In this document: positions 1-8,291 of the stretch, piece after piece
Layout: every line of letters begins with the position of its first letter
How positions within the stretch are numbered: position 1 is the stretch's first letter
NCBI RefSeq assembly: GCF_003955715.1
Contig: NZ_CP034463.1
Location: 4,650,001-4,714,000, forward strand
Direction of reading: 5' to 3'
Origin: Streptomyces aquilus
Lineage (GTDB): Bacteria > Actinomycetota > Actinomycetes > Streptomycetales > Streptomycetaceae
Length of the DNA: 64,000 nucleotides
Translations under genes and position numbers: made by a program
The notes under the pieces: model-generated
What the model was told of the DNA's origin: nothing
Seen by the model: the letters and a program-made list of their open reading frames with translations, nothing else
The model's database searches: none

Positions 1-210
1 GGCCTGGTGGAACGACTGCCGGACCCCTCGGACCGCCGGGGCGTGCTGGTCCGGCTGACGGACGAGGGCCGGGACCGCGCGGACCAGGCCCTGGCCGGAC
101 TGCTCGACCAGGAGCGGGCGATCCTCGCGGAGCTCTCCCGGGCCCAGCGGGGCGAACTGGCCGGGTTGCTGCGCCAGTTGACCGCCCCGTTCGACAACAT
201 CCCCGGCTGA
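1..210 (+). CDS. MarR-family transcriptional regulator, C-terminal fragment
   Basis: The reading frame is open from the first base of the window and stops at 208-210, so only the last 69 residues are present. The visible part contains the MarR wing signature (LPDPSDRRGVLVRLTDEG, about residues 4-21) followed by the C-terminal dimerisation helix. MarR proteins are winged-helix DNA-binding repressors that usually respond to small phenolic or oxidant ligands. Target and ligand cannot be judged because the N-terminal part lies outside the window. The gene converges on a LuxR regulator whose stop is only 14 bases away, leaving little room for a terminator. Confidence 0.85.
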   Translation, partial: GLVERLPDPSDRRGVLVRLTDEGRDRADQALAGLLDQERAILAELSRAQRGELAGLLRQLTAPFDNIPG

Positions 211-223
211 GGGCTCGCCCCGC

Positions 224-997
224 TCAGGCGGTGTGCGTCTCCTCCGGCCGGATGCGTCCGGCCGGCTCCAGGTCCACGGGCCCGACCCCGGCACGCCGCG
301 CGAGCGCGACGGCGGCCAGCGTGGAGTGCACGCCCAGCTTGCCGAGGACGTTCTGCATATGGGTGCGCACGGTGTGCGGGGAGAGGAACAGCCGTTCGGC
401 GACGGCCTTTCTGCCCAGCCCGGCGACCATGCAGCGCAGCACTTCGCGCTCGCGCGGGGTGAGCGACTCCACCAGCCGTTCGCTCTCGGTGCGGTGCTTG
501 CGTGCGGCGGTCAGCTCCCGCAGCACCCCGGTGAGCAGGGCGGGCGGCAGATGGGTCTCGTCGCGCAGCACCCCTCGTATGACGGTCAGCAGCCGGGACA
601 GCGAGCAGTCCTTGGCCACCCAGCCGGACGCACCGGCCTGAAGAGCGAGCGCGGCGCGCCGCGGATCGTCCTTCTCGGCGAGTACGACGATCCGGACACC
701 GGGCTGTGCGGAACGCACCCCGGCCACCAGTGAGATGCCGTCGACGAGACCGTCCTCGCCCGCCTCCTGGACGGGCACGGCGGGCCGGATGCCCTGGACG
801 TTGCCGCCCAGGTCGGCGTCGACCAGCAGCACGTCGAAACGGCGGCCCTCGGCCGCCGCGCGCTCCAGGCTGCGCAGCGCGGCGGGACCGCTGCCGGCCG
901 CGGAGACGTCGACGTCGGGCTCGGCCGCCAGAGCTGCGGCGAGCGATTCGGCGAAGATGCGATGGTCGTCGACGACCAGGACTCGGATGCGAACCAC
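224..997 (-). CDS. LuxR/NarL-type response regulator
   Basis: A 257-residue cytoplasmic transcription factor. The N-terminal receiver has the acidic pair (VVDDH, residues 8-12), a phospho-acceptor aspartate in VLLVDADL, and the conserved lysine in GWVAKD. The usual Thr/Ser switch position reads Ala (VVLAEKDD). The C-terminal LuxR helix-turn-helix runs LTPREREVLRCMVAGLGRKA to LGKLGVHS. The receiver is longer than usual between the aspartate and the next strand because of an insertion around GGNVQGIRPAVPVQEAGEDG. The start is GTG at 995-997, with a G-rich ribosome site just upstream. No kinase gene is adjacent, so it is an orphan regulator as far as this window shows. It shares architecture with the regulator at 10389-11096. 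Confidence 0.9.
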   Translation of the reverse strand: MVRIRVLVVDDHRIFAESLAAALAAEPDVDVSAAGSGPAALRSLERAAAEGRRFDVLLVDADLGGNVQGIRPAVPVQEAGEDGLVDGISLVAGVRSAQPGVRIVVLAEKDDPRRAALALQAGASGWVAKDCSLSRLLTVIRGVLRDETHLPPALLTGVLRELTAARKHRTESERLVESLTPREREVLRCMVAGLGRKAVAERLFLSPHTVRTHMQNVLGKLGVHSTLAAVALARRAGVGPVDLEPAGRIRPEETHTA

Positions 998-1166
998 GAA
1001 ACCCCCTTCCCCAAGCTCTTGAAGAGCAGGGGATACCCCATCGTCGGGAGACGGAAGACCAGGCGCAGGTACGACGCCCGAAGCGCGATGGCGCTGCGCA
1101 CGGCCGCCGCCGTGCCCGAACTGCTACCCCCACTTCGGGTGTCGTACCCGACTTGTCTCGCCCCCT

Positions 1167-1196
1167 GAACAGCACCGGCCCCCACCGGTGCTGTTC
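1167..1196. terminator. 12-bp perfect hairpin in a divergent intergenic region
   Basis: The arms 1167-1178 and 1185-1196 are perfectly complementary (GAACAGCACCGG and its reverse complement) around a 6-base loop. The hairpin lies between two divergent start codons (997 on minus, 1261 or 1282 on plus), so it does not follow a recognised gene. It could be an attenuator in the leader of the GNAT gene or the end of a small transcript. No T-run follows. Confidence 0.45.
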
Positions 1197-1281
1197 ATCA
1201 GGGTACGGCCGGGGGGCAGGAGCGGAAGGTAATTTGCAGAACTGGCTGTCCAGCGCGTTTATGGTGAGCCGCATGTTTCGT

Positions 1282-1716
1282 ATGGAGACAGAAGTCGACA
1301 AAGACCGGCGCGATCTGCTGCGCATCCGGCTGCGGGACACCAACACCGCGGCCTCCCCGGTGCTGCGGGCCCTGCGCGGCACCCCGGGCGAACGCGAACT
1401 TCCGCTCCATGTCTGGGTGTTGGACGCGGCGGGGGAACTCGCCGGCGGGCTGGTCGGCCACACCTGGACGGCCTGGCTCCATGTGACGTACCTGTGGGTG
1501 GACGAGCGCCACCGGGGCGCGAGCCTGGGATCGCGGCTGCTCACTCAGGCGGAGCGGGTCGCACGTGAGGAACGGGGCTGTGCGATGTCCCGGGTGGAGA
1601 CGTGGGACTTCCAGGCGCCGGAGTTCTACCGGAAGCAGGGGTACGACGTGGTGTGCGTGATCCCCGACTATCCGCCGGGGATCACGGAGTACACGCTGAC
1701 GAAGAGACTCCGTTAG
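1282..1716 (+). CDS. GNAT-family N-acetyltransferase
   Basis: A 144-residue cytoplasmic acetyltransferase (151 residues if the upstream ATG at 1261 is used; 1273 is a third in-frame ATG). The acetyl-CoA-binding region is visible as LWVDERHRGASLGSRLLTQAE, an R-G-x-x-x-G-S-R-L loop followed by the helix. Near the C terminus a WDFQAPEFYRKQGYDVV segment is typical of GNAT folds. The substrate is unknown. The stop codon overlaps by three bases the stop of the convergent membrane-protein gene (1713-2579). A strong hairpin lies about 65-115 bases upstream and may act in its leader. Start choice is uncertain because none of the three ATGs has a clear ribosome site. Confidence 0.85.
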   Translation: METEVDKDRRDLLRIRLRDTNTAASPVLRALRGTPGERELPLHVWVLDAAGELAGGLVGHTWTAWLHVTYLWVDERHRGASLGSRLLTQAERVAREERGCAMSRVETWDFQAPEFYRKQGYDVVCVIPDYPPGITEYTLTKRLR

Positions 1717-2579
1717 TCGAGCGGGACCTGCTCCACCACCGTCTCCTTGAAGCGCCAGGAACCCCGGTTGCCCGCGGCCTCCGTGCGCAGGCCCGTCTCC
1801 CAGGCGATGCGGGCGGCTCGCCGGTGGGTGAGGGCGGGGTAGTCCTCGGGGTGGAGCTTGATGTAACCGCGGCGGTCGGCGGGGTGGGTGCGCAGGGCCT
1901 CGCGGAGCCGCTCCTCCTGTGCCGCCCGGGCCTCGGGGCCGGAGGTGCTCCTGGGCTTCTCCTTGCCGTTCCGGGTGGCTCGCCAGGTCATCCAGCCGAT
2001 CGCGCCGAGGGCGGCGAGGGCCAGGGCGGCCGCGCCGAGGAGTTCCGCGGTGGGGTCCGCCTGGCCGGGGGTCTCGGGGGCCAGCTTCGCCTCGGGGTCC
2101 TCGATGACCGTCAGGGTCTCGCCCACGTCGTAGCGGTCCGAGGTCGTCGTCATCGCGGGGCCCGGCAGCCGGGTGCCGTCCTGGCGGGCGAGCGCGTAGT
2201 GGGAGTCGCGGCCCCTGCGGCCCTCGGCCGGGTCGCGCCACTCCTTCACGACCGTGACCGTGACCTTCTCGCCGCGCTGCCGGAGGGCGAGGTCGTCGCG
2301 GGCCAGGCCGATGACGTACACGGCCGACGCCGAGGTCAGGACGACGAACAGGGCGGCGTACGCGCTCGACTCCTTCGCACCCAGCCGCCGGATCAGGAGG
2401 GCCAGGACGACCGCGTGCGCGATCCACAGGGGGATCTGGAGGGCGGGGCCCACGGCGTCCGCCAGGACGTACATCCCCGCGATCACCGCGAGCGCGTACC
2501 CGCCGATCCCCGCCGCCAGTGCCACCGGACGACGGGTGCGCGTCCTCTGCCCGGCCTCCTCCTTGATCTCGCCGCTCAT
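1713..2579 (-). CDS. membrane protein, last gene of a T7SS-like operon
   Basis: A 288-residue protein of unknown function. By eye there are three hydrophobic segments in the first 95 residues (for example VALAAGIGGYALAVIAGMYVL) and one near residues 180-200 (AAALALAALGAIGWMTW). An extracytoplasmic domain of about 85 residues lies between segments three and four (EKVTVTVVKEWRDPAEG onward). The start ATG overlaps the upstream stop as ATGA, so translation is probably coupled. It is the fourth gene of an operon headed by a WXG100-like protein. A role as membrane partner or immunity protein for that cassette is inference only. The track start further upstream runs through the preceding gene and was discarded. 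Confidence 0.75.
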   Translation of the reverse strand: MSGEIKEEAGQRTRTRRPVALAAGIGGYALAVIAGMYVLADAVGPALQIPLWIAHAVVLALLIRRLGAKESSAYAALFVVLTSASAVYVIGLARDDLALRQRGEKVTVTVVKEWRDPAEGRRGRDSHYALARQDGTRLPGPAMTTTSDRYDVGETLTVIEDPEAKLAPETPGQADPTAELLGAAALALAALGAIGWMTWRATRNGKEKPRSTSGPEARAAQEERLREALRTHPADRRGYIKLHPEDYPALTHRRAARIAWETGLRTEAAGNRGSWRFKETVVEQVPLD

Positions 2580-3199
2580 ACCCGTTCCTCCGAGATCGAC
2601 TTCACTATGCCGCTCAGTACGTCGACGTACTGCGCCCAGTGCCGCACGTCCTGCGTCGTGAGCACGAACAGCACCGCGCCTGGGCCCGTCTTCAGCGGCA
2701 CCCAGACCTCGGCCTGGCGGACCGTCGCCGGGACCGGGTCGGGCAGGCCGAACAGCGCGCCGGGGACGGCCAGGTGCTGTTCGCGGACGCAGAGCGCGCA
2801 GATGCCGTAGGGCAGCATGACGAGGCCGACCTCGGCGTCCGGGTGCAGCTCGCGCCACTGGGCGGCCGTGCGGCGGGCGGCGGCCTGGCGGTCCTGGACC
2901 TCGGGGCCGGTGGCGGGGCGTTCGACGAGGACGCAGAGGGTGGCCTGGGAGGGTTCGTCGCCTGGCATGCGCAGCAGGCAGCTGGAGACGTGAGCGGCGC
3001 CGGCCGCGATCATCGTCGTCAGCACGTGTTCGCCGGAGATGACGAGGCTGAACTTCTGCTCGGGGGTCGCGTCGGTGAAGAGCGTGTCGACCGCGTCCGC
3101 CATGCGCAGCATGCGGGACTCCGGGTCCTCGGCGAGGTCGAACTCGACGAAACCCGCGGGGAGTTCGAACCAGAGATCGGCCACGTCCACATCGGTCAT
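2576..3199 (-). CDS. conserved hypothetical protein of a T7SS-like operon
   Basis: A 207-residue soluble protein with no membrane segment or signal peptide. It begins MTDVDVADLWFELPAGFVEF and is rich in short beta-strand-like stretches (KFSLVISGEHVLTTM, ATLCVLVERP, QAEVWVPLKTGPGAVLFVL). I do not recognise catalytic motifs. The composition and the position directly after a WXG-type secreted protein suggest a chaperone or adaptor for a type VII-like cassette, which is inference from context. The ATG at 3197-3199 is chosen because it overlaps the upstream TGA as ATGA; an in-frame codon six residues earlier (3217) is possible. It also overlaps the downstream gene by ATGA. Confidence 0.75.
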   Translation of the reverse strand: MTDVDVADLWFELPAGFVEFDLAEDPESRMLRMADAVDTLFTDATPEQKFSLVISGEHVLTTMIAAGAAHVSSCLLRMPGDEPSQATLCVLVERPATGPEVQDRQAAARRTAAQWRELHPDAEVGLVMLPYGICALCVREQHLAVPGALFGLPDPVPATVRQAEVWVPLKTGPGAVLFVLTTQDVRHWAQYVDVLSGIVKSISEERV

Positions 3200-4491
3200 C
3201 AGTCGGTCAGCTCCCACGCGCCCAGCCCGATCGCGCTGCCCACCGCCACCAGGCCGCCGAACTTCCCGCCGCCCGTGCCCATGGTGATGTTGCCGACGCC
3301 GGTGCCCCAGGTGGCGGCGTCGTAGCGGCCGGTGCTGGTGGCGTAGGCGTTGAGGGCGGTGGGGGCCGTCCAGGCGAGGGTGGCGGCGGCCTGGACGCCC
3401 TCGGTGGCGGTGAGGGCGGCGCCGCGGGAGACGCCGAGGCGGGTGGCCACGGCCATGACCGGACGGTCGATCATCTTGGCCACCGGGTCGGCGGCCTTCA
3501 TGGCGTCCTTCGCCGTCACGGCGGCGGTCCTGATGCCGACGCGGGTGCCCGCGACGAAGCCCTCGGCGGCCCGGCCCGCCTTGAACCCGGCCGTCAGGCC
3601 CGACTTCGCCGCGCCCACGCCGGGGATCATGCCGAGGGCGTCACCGCCGAGGGTGAGCCAGTTGCCGATGTGGTCGCCGGTGGGCGGGAAGAGGCCGCTC
3701 ATGCCGTACGACGCGGCGTGTGCGAACAGGGCGAGCGCGCTCAGGCCGATCGCGAGCGGGGCGAGCGCGGGGCAGAAGATCGCGATGGCGCCGACGACGG
3801 AGGCGGCGACGGTGATCCAGTCCGCGTGGGCCTTCAGCCAGTCGCCGACGTCCGCGAGCAACTCGCCGACCTGGCCCGGCAGCTCGGCCAGCGCCTTGCC
3901 GAGGTCGGCGATGGCGTCGCCGAGGCGGTCCCAGATGCCGGGCTCGTCGGGGGCGATGTCCATGGCGGCCCTGAGGCGCTCGGCGATGTCCTCGCCGTGC
4001 GCGTGGTACTGCTCGGACATCCGGTGGGCCTGGCGGCGCAGGTCGTCGAGTTCGGCCTGGCGGGCGTGGACGGCCCGGTCGGCGTCGTGCACGGCGTGGG
4101 CGTCGCTGTCCTTGGCGTCCTTGAGCTGCTTCGCCTTGGCGTGCGCGCTGTCCACCTGGCCGGCGGCCTCGGCGGCGCGGGCTTCCAGGCGGCGGGCCGC
4201 GGCCTGCTGGTGGGCCATGTGGGAGGCCCAGTCCTCCAGGGCGGTGGCCGCGCCGGCGAAGGAGTCGCGGGCGTCGTCGACGCGGGGGCGGAACTCGTCG
4301 TCGAACTTCTCCCGGAAGGCCTCCGCCGCCCGGCCCTTCCAGTCGCCGGCGCCGGTGCCGTGCAGCACCTGGGAGATCTCCGCCAGCGCCGTCGCCGTAC
4401 GACGGACCGTCTTCGCCACCTCGTCGGCGGCCTCGTGATCACCGGGGCAGGGCACGAAGCCGAGCGCCGGGAAGTCCTCCGCCTTCGCCAC
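3199..4491 (-). CDS. putative type VII-secreted protein with WXG motif and hydrophobic hairpin
   Basis: A 430-residue protein starting at GTG 4489-4491, two bases after the upstream stop. The N-terminal part is helical and carries a W-x-G turn (GAGDWKGRAAEAF, about residues 46-58), characteristic of T7SS substrates. A long coiled-coil follows (about residues 75-165, many Ala, Glu, Lys and His). A strongly hydrophobic stretch with a proline turn (ITVAASVVGAIAIFCPALAP then LAIGLSALALFAHAA) resembles a membrane-inserting hairpin. The C-terminal third is Ala/Gly-rich without a recognised toxin domain. The role may be as a secreted structural or pore-forming effector; no enzymatic motif is visible. 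The family assignment rests on the WXG region and operon context. Confidence 0.75.
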   Translation of the reverse strand: MAKAEDFPALGFVPCPGDHEAADEVAKTVRRTATALAEISQVLHGTGAGDWKGRAAEAFREKFDDEFRPRVDDARDSFAGAATALEDWASHMAHQQAAARRLEARAAEAAGQVDSAHAKAKQLKDAKDSDAHAVHDADRAVHARQAELDDLRRQAHRMSEQYHAHGEDIAERLRAAMDIAPDEPGIWDRLGDAIADLGKALAELPGQVGELLADVGDWLKAHADWITVAASVVGAIAIFCPALAPLAIGLSALALFAHAASYGMSGLFPPTGDHIGNWLTLGGDALGMIPGVGAAKSGLTAGFKAGRAAEGFVAGTRVGIRTAAVTAKDAMKAADPVAKMIDRPVMAVATRLGVSRGAALTATEGVQAAATLAWTAPTALNAYATSTGRYDAATWGTGVGNITMGTGGGKFGGLVAVGSAIGLGAWELTD

Positions 4492-4493
4492 CG

Positions 4494-4790
4494 CTACTTG
4501 CCGCCCCGCCGCCGCTGCGCCTCGGCCAGCTCGTGGTCGAGCTTCTCGAAGGACTCCTCGACCTTGAGCAGCGCCTTGGACGCCTTCTCGGAGAACCTGG
4601 TCAGCTGCTTGATGCCGTACGACCACTCCTCGCCGAAGTGGTCCATGCGGCGGGCGAGTTCGGGCACGCCCATGGAGTCGCCGGTGACGTCGCGCATCTC
4701 GCGGCCCGGCTTCTTCATCAGCTCGGCGATGTGGTCGAGGTTGTGCCTGACGCGGTTCAGTACCGCGTAGTCGACCGACAGGTCGCTCAT
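4494..4790 (-). CDS. small WXG100-like helical protein, first gene of the operon
   Basis: A 98-residue protein that is nearly all helix-forming, with a turn at EEWSYG (about residues 53-58) between two long helices. Size and layout match ESX/WXG100 proteins, although the turn is W-x-x-G rather than the classical W-x-G. The ATG at 4788-4790 is preceded by a G-run that serves as ribosome site; the upstream in-frame ATG lacks one. It heads a four-gene operon running to 1713. WXG100 proteins are exported as dimers by an EccC/EssC ATPase; no such ATPase gene lies in this window. Alternative: a cytoplasmic coiled-coil partner that is never secreted. Confidence 0.75.
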   Translation of the reverse strand: MSDLSVDYAVLNRVRHNLDHIAELMKKPGREMRDVTGDSMGVPELARRMDHFGEEWSYGIKQLTRFSEKASKALLKVEESFEKLDHELAEAQRRRGGK

Positions 4791-4898
4791 CGTGCCCCCG
4801 TTTGCGTCCGCATCCACTCGAACACAGCGACGCTACTCGGGGCGGCGTCAGGGATTCGCCGGGAATTCGCCAAGATCGCGCCAACGCGGGCAAAGCAT

Positions 4899-4940
4899 GG
4901 GCCGGCCCCGCCCCCCGTCAGGTGGGTGCGGGGCCGGCCC
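4899..4940 (-). terminator. terminator after galK
   Basis: A 13-bp perfect GC stem (4899-4911 with 4928-4940) lies just beyond the galK stop codon on the minus strand. It separates the gal operon from the next minus-strand operon, whose first start codon is at 4790. Confidence 0.8.
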
Positions 4941-4946
4941 GGGATC

Positions 4947-6101
4947 TCAGACGAGCCGGCGCGCCCCCGGTGACGGCACCGCCTCGAACACGCGCGGTGC
5001 GGTGAACCCGGCCGCGGCGAAGGCCTCTTCGACCGCCTTGGTGATGGTGTCGACGTCGGCCACGTCCGCCAGCACGATCGCCGAGCCGCCGAAGCCGCCG
5101 CCGGTCATCCGGGAGCCCAGGGCGCCCGCGCTCATCGCCGTGTCGACGACGAGGTCCAGCTCCGGGCAGGAGATGCGGAAGTCGTCGCGCAGCGAGGCGT
5201 GACCGGCCACCAGGACCGGGCCGATCGCCCGCGTCTCACCCGACCTGAGCAGGTCGACGACCTTCTCGACCCGCTCGTCCTCGGTGACGACGTGCCGGAC
5301 CAGACGGACCGCCTCCTCGTCGTCACCGAGCCGGGCGAGGGCCGCGTCGAGGTCGGCGTAGGGGATGTCCCGCAGCGCGTCGACGCCCAGCAGGGCCGCG
5401 CCCCGCTCGCAGCCGGCGCGGCGCTTGCCGTACTCGCCCTCGCTGTGGGAGTGCTTGACCCGGGTGTCGACGACCAGCAGGCGCATGCCCTCGGCGGCCA
5501 GGTCGAAGGGAATCTGCTTCTGGGACAGGTCCCGGGTGTCGAGGAAGAGCGCGTGGCCCTCCTCGCAGCACGCCGACGCCGTCTGGTCCATGATGCCGGT
5601 GGGGGCGCCGACGTAGACGTTCTCGGCGCGCTGGCACAGGCGGGCCAACTGCCAGCGCTGTAGGCCCAGTTCGAACAGGTCGTTCAGGGCGAGGGCGACC
5701 ACGACCTCCAGCGCGGCCGAGGACGACAGGCCGGCGCCGGACGGGACCGTCGAGGAGAGGTGGATGTCGGCGCCGGTGACGGCGTGGCCCGCCTCGCGCA
5801 GCGCCCAGACCACGCCCGCCGGGTACGCCGTCCAGGCGCGGTCGGACTCCGGGGCGAGGTCGTCCAGGCGCAGCTCGGCGACGCCGTCCTCGATGTCCGC
5901 CGAGTGCAGCCGCAGCACGCCGTCGGCGCGGCGGGAGACCGCGGCGACAGCGGTGTGCGGCAGCGCGAAGGGCATCACGAAGCCGTCGTTGTAGTCGGTG
6001 TGCTCACCGATGAGGTTGACGCGCCCCGGCGCCGACCAGACACCCTCGGGCTCGGTGCCGTAGAGCTCCACGAAACCGGCCCGGACCTGCTGTGCCCGCA
6101 C
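4947..6101 (-). CDS. galK: galactokinase
   Basis: A 384-residue GHMP kinase that phosphorylates alpha-D-galactose with ATP to galactose-1-phosphate, the first committed step of the Leloir pathway. The galactokinase signature GRVNLIGEHTDYNDG is near the N terminus, the ATP-binding PSGAGLSSSAALEV motif follows in the middle, and a Gly-rich GSRMTGGGFGGSAI motif lies near the C terminus. The start GTG at 6099-6101 shares one base with the galE stop (TAGTG), so it is translationally coupled and last in the galT-galE-galK operon. The much longer open frame upstream is an artefact running antisense-free through galE. A strong terminator follows at 4899-4940. Confidence 0.97.
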   Translation of the reverse strand: MRAQQVRAGFVELYGTEPEGVWSAPGRVNLIGEHTDYNDGFVMPFALPHTAVAAVSRRADGVLRLHSADIEDGVAELRLDDLAPESDRAWTAYPAGVVWALREAGHAVTGADIHLSSTVPSGAGLSSSAALEVVVALALNDLFELGLQRWQLARLCQRAENVYVGAPTGIMDQTASACCEEGHALFLDTRDLSQKQIPFDLAAEGMRLLVVDTRVKHSHSEGEYGKRRAGCERGAALLGVDALRDIPYADLDAALARLGDDEEAVRLVRHVVTEDERVEKVVDLLRSGETRAIGPVLVAGHASLRDDFRISCPELDLVVDTAMSAGALGSRMTGGGFGGSAIVLADVADVDTITKAVEEAFAAAGFTAPRVFEAVPSPGARRLV

Positions 6102-7069
6102 TACTGCTCCCTCGAGATGTTCTGCGCGAACTCCCACGCGTCCGCGACGATCCCCGCGAGATCCGCGCGGGACGGGTTCCAGCCCAGCTTCTCGCGGGCG
6201 GTGGCGGCCGAGGCCACCAGGGTCGCCGGGTCGCCGCCGCGGCGGGGGGCCACGACCTCGGGGATCGGGTGGCCGGTGACCTGGCGGACGGTCTCGATGA
6301 CCTGCCGGACGGAGAAGCCCTCGCCGTTGCCGAGGTTGCAGATGAGGTGCTCGCCGGGGGTGGCGGCCTCGACGGCGAGGAGGTGGGCCTCGGCCAGGTC
6401 CGCGACGTGGATGTAGTCGCGGACGCAGGTGCCGTCCGGCGTCGGGTAGTCCTCGCCGAAGACCGAGATGGCGTCCCGCTTGCCCTGGGCGACCTGGAGG
6501 ACCAGCGGGATGAGGTGCGACTCGGGGTCGTGCCGCTCGCCGTAGGCGCCGTACGCGCCCGCGACGTTGAAGTAGCGCAGGGAGACCGCGCCCAGGCCGT
6601 GGGCCGCCGCCTCGCCGGTGATCATGTGGTCGACGGCGAGCTTGGAGGCGCCGTAGGGGTTGGTCGGCCGCGTCGGCGCGGTCTCGACGATCGGGACCTG
6701 CTCCGGCTCGCCGTAGGTGGCGGCCGTGGAGGAGAAGACGAGCCTGCGCACGCCGGCCTCGCGCATCGCGCCGAGCAGCGCCATGGTGCCGGCGACGTTG
6801 TTGTCCCAGTACTTCTCGGGCTTGACGACCGACTCGCCGACCTGGGAGAAGGCGGCGAAGTGCAGCACGCCGTCGAAGGAGGAGTCCAGCCACTTGGCGG
6901 CGTCGCGGATGTCGCCCTCGACGAACCTGGCGCCGGCGGGGACGCCCTCGCGGAAGCCGGTGGTGAGGTTGTCGAGGACGACGACCTCGTGGCCCGCCTC
7001 CAGCAGATGCTGGGCGACCACGCTGCCGACGTAACCCGCGCCACCCGTCACCAGGTACTTACCGCTCAT
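6101..7069 (-). CDS. galE: UDP-glucose 4-epimerase
   Basis: A 322-residue extended short-chain dehydrogenase that interconverts UDP-galactose and UDP-glucose with bound NAD. The Rossmann motif GGAGYVG is at residues 9-15, the catalytic serine lies in [10 protein letters not shown], and the Tyr-x-x-x-Lys pair in NPYGASK. It overlaps the galT stop by ATGA at 7066-7069 and is followed by galK with one shared base. Length is normal for bacterial GalE. It is regulated with galT from the control region at 8128-8291. Confidence 0.97.
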   Translation of the reverse strand: MSGKYLVTGGAGYVGSVVAQHLLEAGHEVVVLDNLTTGFREGVPAGARFVEGDIRDAAKWLDSSFDGVLHFAAFSQVGESVVKPEKYWDNNVAGTMALLGAMREAGVRRLVFSSTAATYGEPEQVPIVETAPTRPTNPYGASKLAVDHMITGEAAAHGLGAVSLRYFNVAGAYGAYGERHDPESHLIPLVLQVAQGKRDAISVFGEDYPTPDGTCVRDYIHVADLAEAHLLAVEAATPGEHLICNLGNGEGFSVRQVIETVRQVTGHPIPEVVAPRRGGDPATLVASAATAREKLGWNPSRADLAGIVADAWEFAQNISREQ

Positions 7070-8127
7070 GAACTCGCTACCTCTCGCAGTCGCTCGGCCG
7101 CGGCCTCCGGCCGGATGTCGTTGATGAACACGCTCATGCCGGACTCGGAACCCGCGAGGAACTTGAGCTTGCCGGAGGTGCGGCGGATGGTGAAAAGCTC
7201 GAGGTGGAGCGCGAAGTCGTCACGGCTGACACCCTCGAACTCCTCCAGCTGCCCGAACGGCGCCTGGTGCCAGGCGGCGATGTAGGGCGTGGCGGGCTCA
7301 CCTTCGCCGAAGATCCGGTCGAAGCGCCTCAAGAGTTCCAGATAAACCTTGGGGAATTCTGAGCGCGCGTCCTCCTCCAGGCCCAGCAGGTCCGGCACGC
7401 GGCGCTTCGGGTACAGGTGGAGCTCGTAGGGCCAGTGCGCGGCGTACGGCACGAACGCGACCCAGTGTTCACTCTCCAGGACGACCCGCTCACCGGCGAG
7501 TTCGCTCTCCAGCACGCTGTCGAAGAGGTTCTCGCCGCCGGTCGCCTCCTTGTGCTGGGCCACCTGGCGCAGCATCAGGGCGGTGCGAGGCGTGGTGAAC
7601 GGGTACGCGTAGATCTGCCCGTGCGGATGTCCGAGGGTCACACCGATCTCGGCGCCGCGGTTCTCGAAGCAGAACACCTGCTCAACGGAGGGCAGATGCG
7701 ACAGCTCGGACGTCCGGTCCGTCCACGCCTCCAGGACCAGACGCGCCTGCTCCTCGGTGAGGTCGGCGAAGGACGCGTTGTGGTCGGAGGTGAAGCAGAC
7801 GACCTCGCAGCGGCCGGAGTCACCGGCCAGGGAGGGGAAGCGGTTCTCGAAGACGACGACGTCGTACGACGAGTCGGGGATCTCGCTCAGCCGGTCGCCC
7901 TCGGACGGGCACAGGGGGCATTCGTCGGCCGGCGGGTGGTAGGTGCGGCCCTGTCGGTGCGAGGCGATGGCCACCGAGTCGCCGAGCAGCGGGTCGCGGC
8001 GGATCTCCGACGTGGTGACGGTCCGCTCGAGCGGGCGGCGGTCGACCGCGTCCCGCACCGTGTCGTCACGCAGGTCGTAGTAGATGAGCTCGCGACCGTC
8101 GGCCAGCCGGGTCGAGGTCTTCTTCAC
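7066..8127 (-). CDS. galT: galactose-1-phosphate uridylyltransferase
   Basis: A 353-residue HIT-superfamily enzyme that exchanges UMP between UDP-glucose and galactose-1-phosphate through a uridylylated histidine. The active-site H-P-H-G-Q sequence is visible in [13 protein letters not shown]. Two Cys in ECPLCPSEG form the N-terminal metal-site pattern. It starts with GTG at 8125-8127; an AAGGAG ribosome site lies about eight bases upstream. It is the first gene of galT-galE-galK and diverges from a sodium:solute symporter gene. Confidence 0.97.
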   Translation of the reverse strand: MKKTSTRLADGRELIYYDLRDDTVRDAVDRRPLERTVTTSEIRRDPLLGDSVAIASHRQGRTYHPPADECPLCPSEGDRLSEIPDSSYDVVVFENRFPSLAGDSGRCEVVCFTSDHNASFADLTEEQARLVLEAWTDRTSELSHLPSVEQVFCFENRGAEIGVTLGHPHGQIYAYPFTTPRTALMLRQVAQHKEATGGENLFDSVLESELAGERVVLESEHWVAFVPYAAHWPYELHLYPKRRVPDLLGLEEDARSEFPKVYLELLRRFDRIFGEGEPATPYIAAWHQAPFGQLEEFEGVSRDDFALHLELFTIRRTSGKLKFLAGSESGMSVFINDIRPEAAAERLREVASS

Positions 8128-8291
8128 CGCCGGACTCCTTCACTCAAACAGAACTAAACACAAGTAACCATAACTCGACAGAGGAGTCAACATCACAATC
8201 AAACAAAGAGCATCAATAAAAGTGTTCAATTACTGAACGCGGAGGCGTAGGTTCCGCTCTGGATCTATTCACGCAACGAAGCGAGTAATCC
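8128..8291. promoter_or_regulatory. gal operon / symporter divergent control region
   Basis: This 164-base gap is strikingly AT-rich for this genome. On the minus (galT) strand three hexamers stand in tandem at 8203-8186 (TTTGAT, TGTGAT, GTTGAC), with a fourth similar one (ATTGAT) at 8217-8212. A perfect inverted repeat, GTTCA-ATTAC-TGAAC, occupies 8224-8238. The Streptomyces galP1 promoter is, from memory, known to be controlled through direct hexamer repeats, which fits. The inverted repeat could be an operator for a GntR- or DeoR-type regulator. Confidence 0.7.

Noticed and set aside
4947..6893. 648-residue galK with long N-terminal extension
   Set aside because: The extension overlaps galE in another frame and has shadow composition; the GTG at 6101 starts exactly before the conserved galactokinase N terminus.
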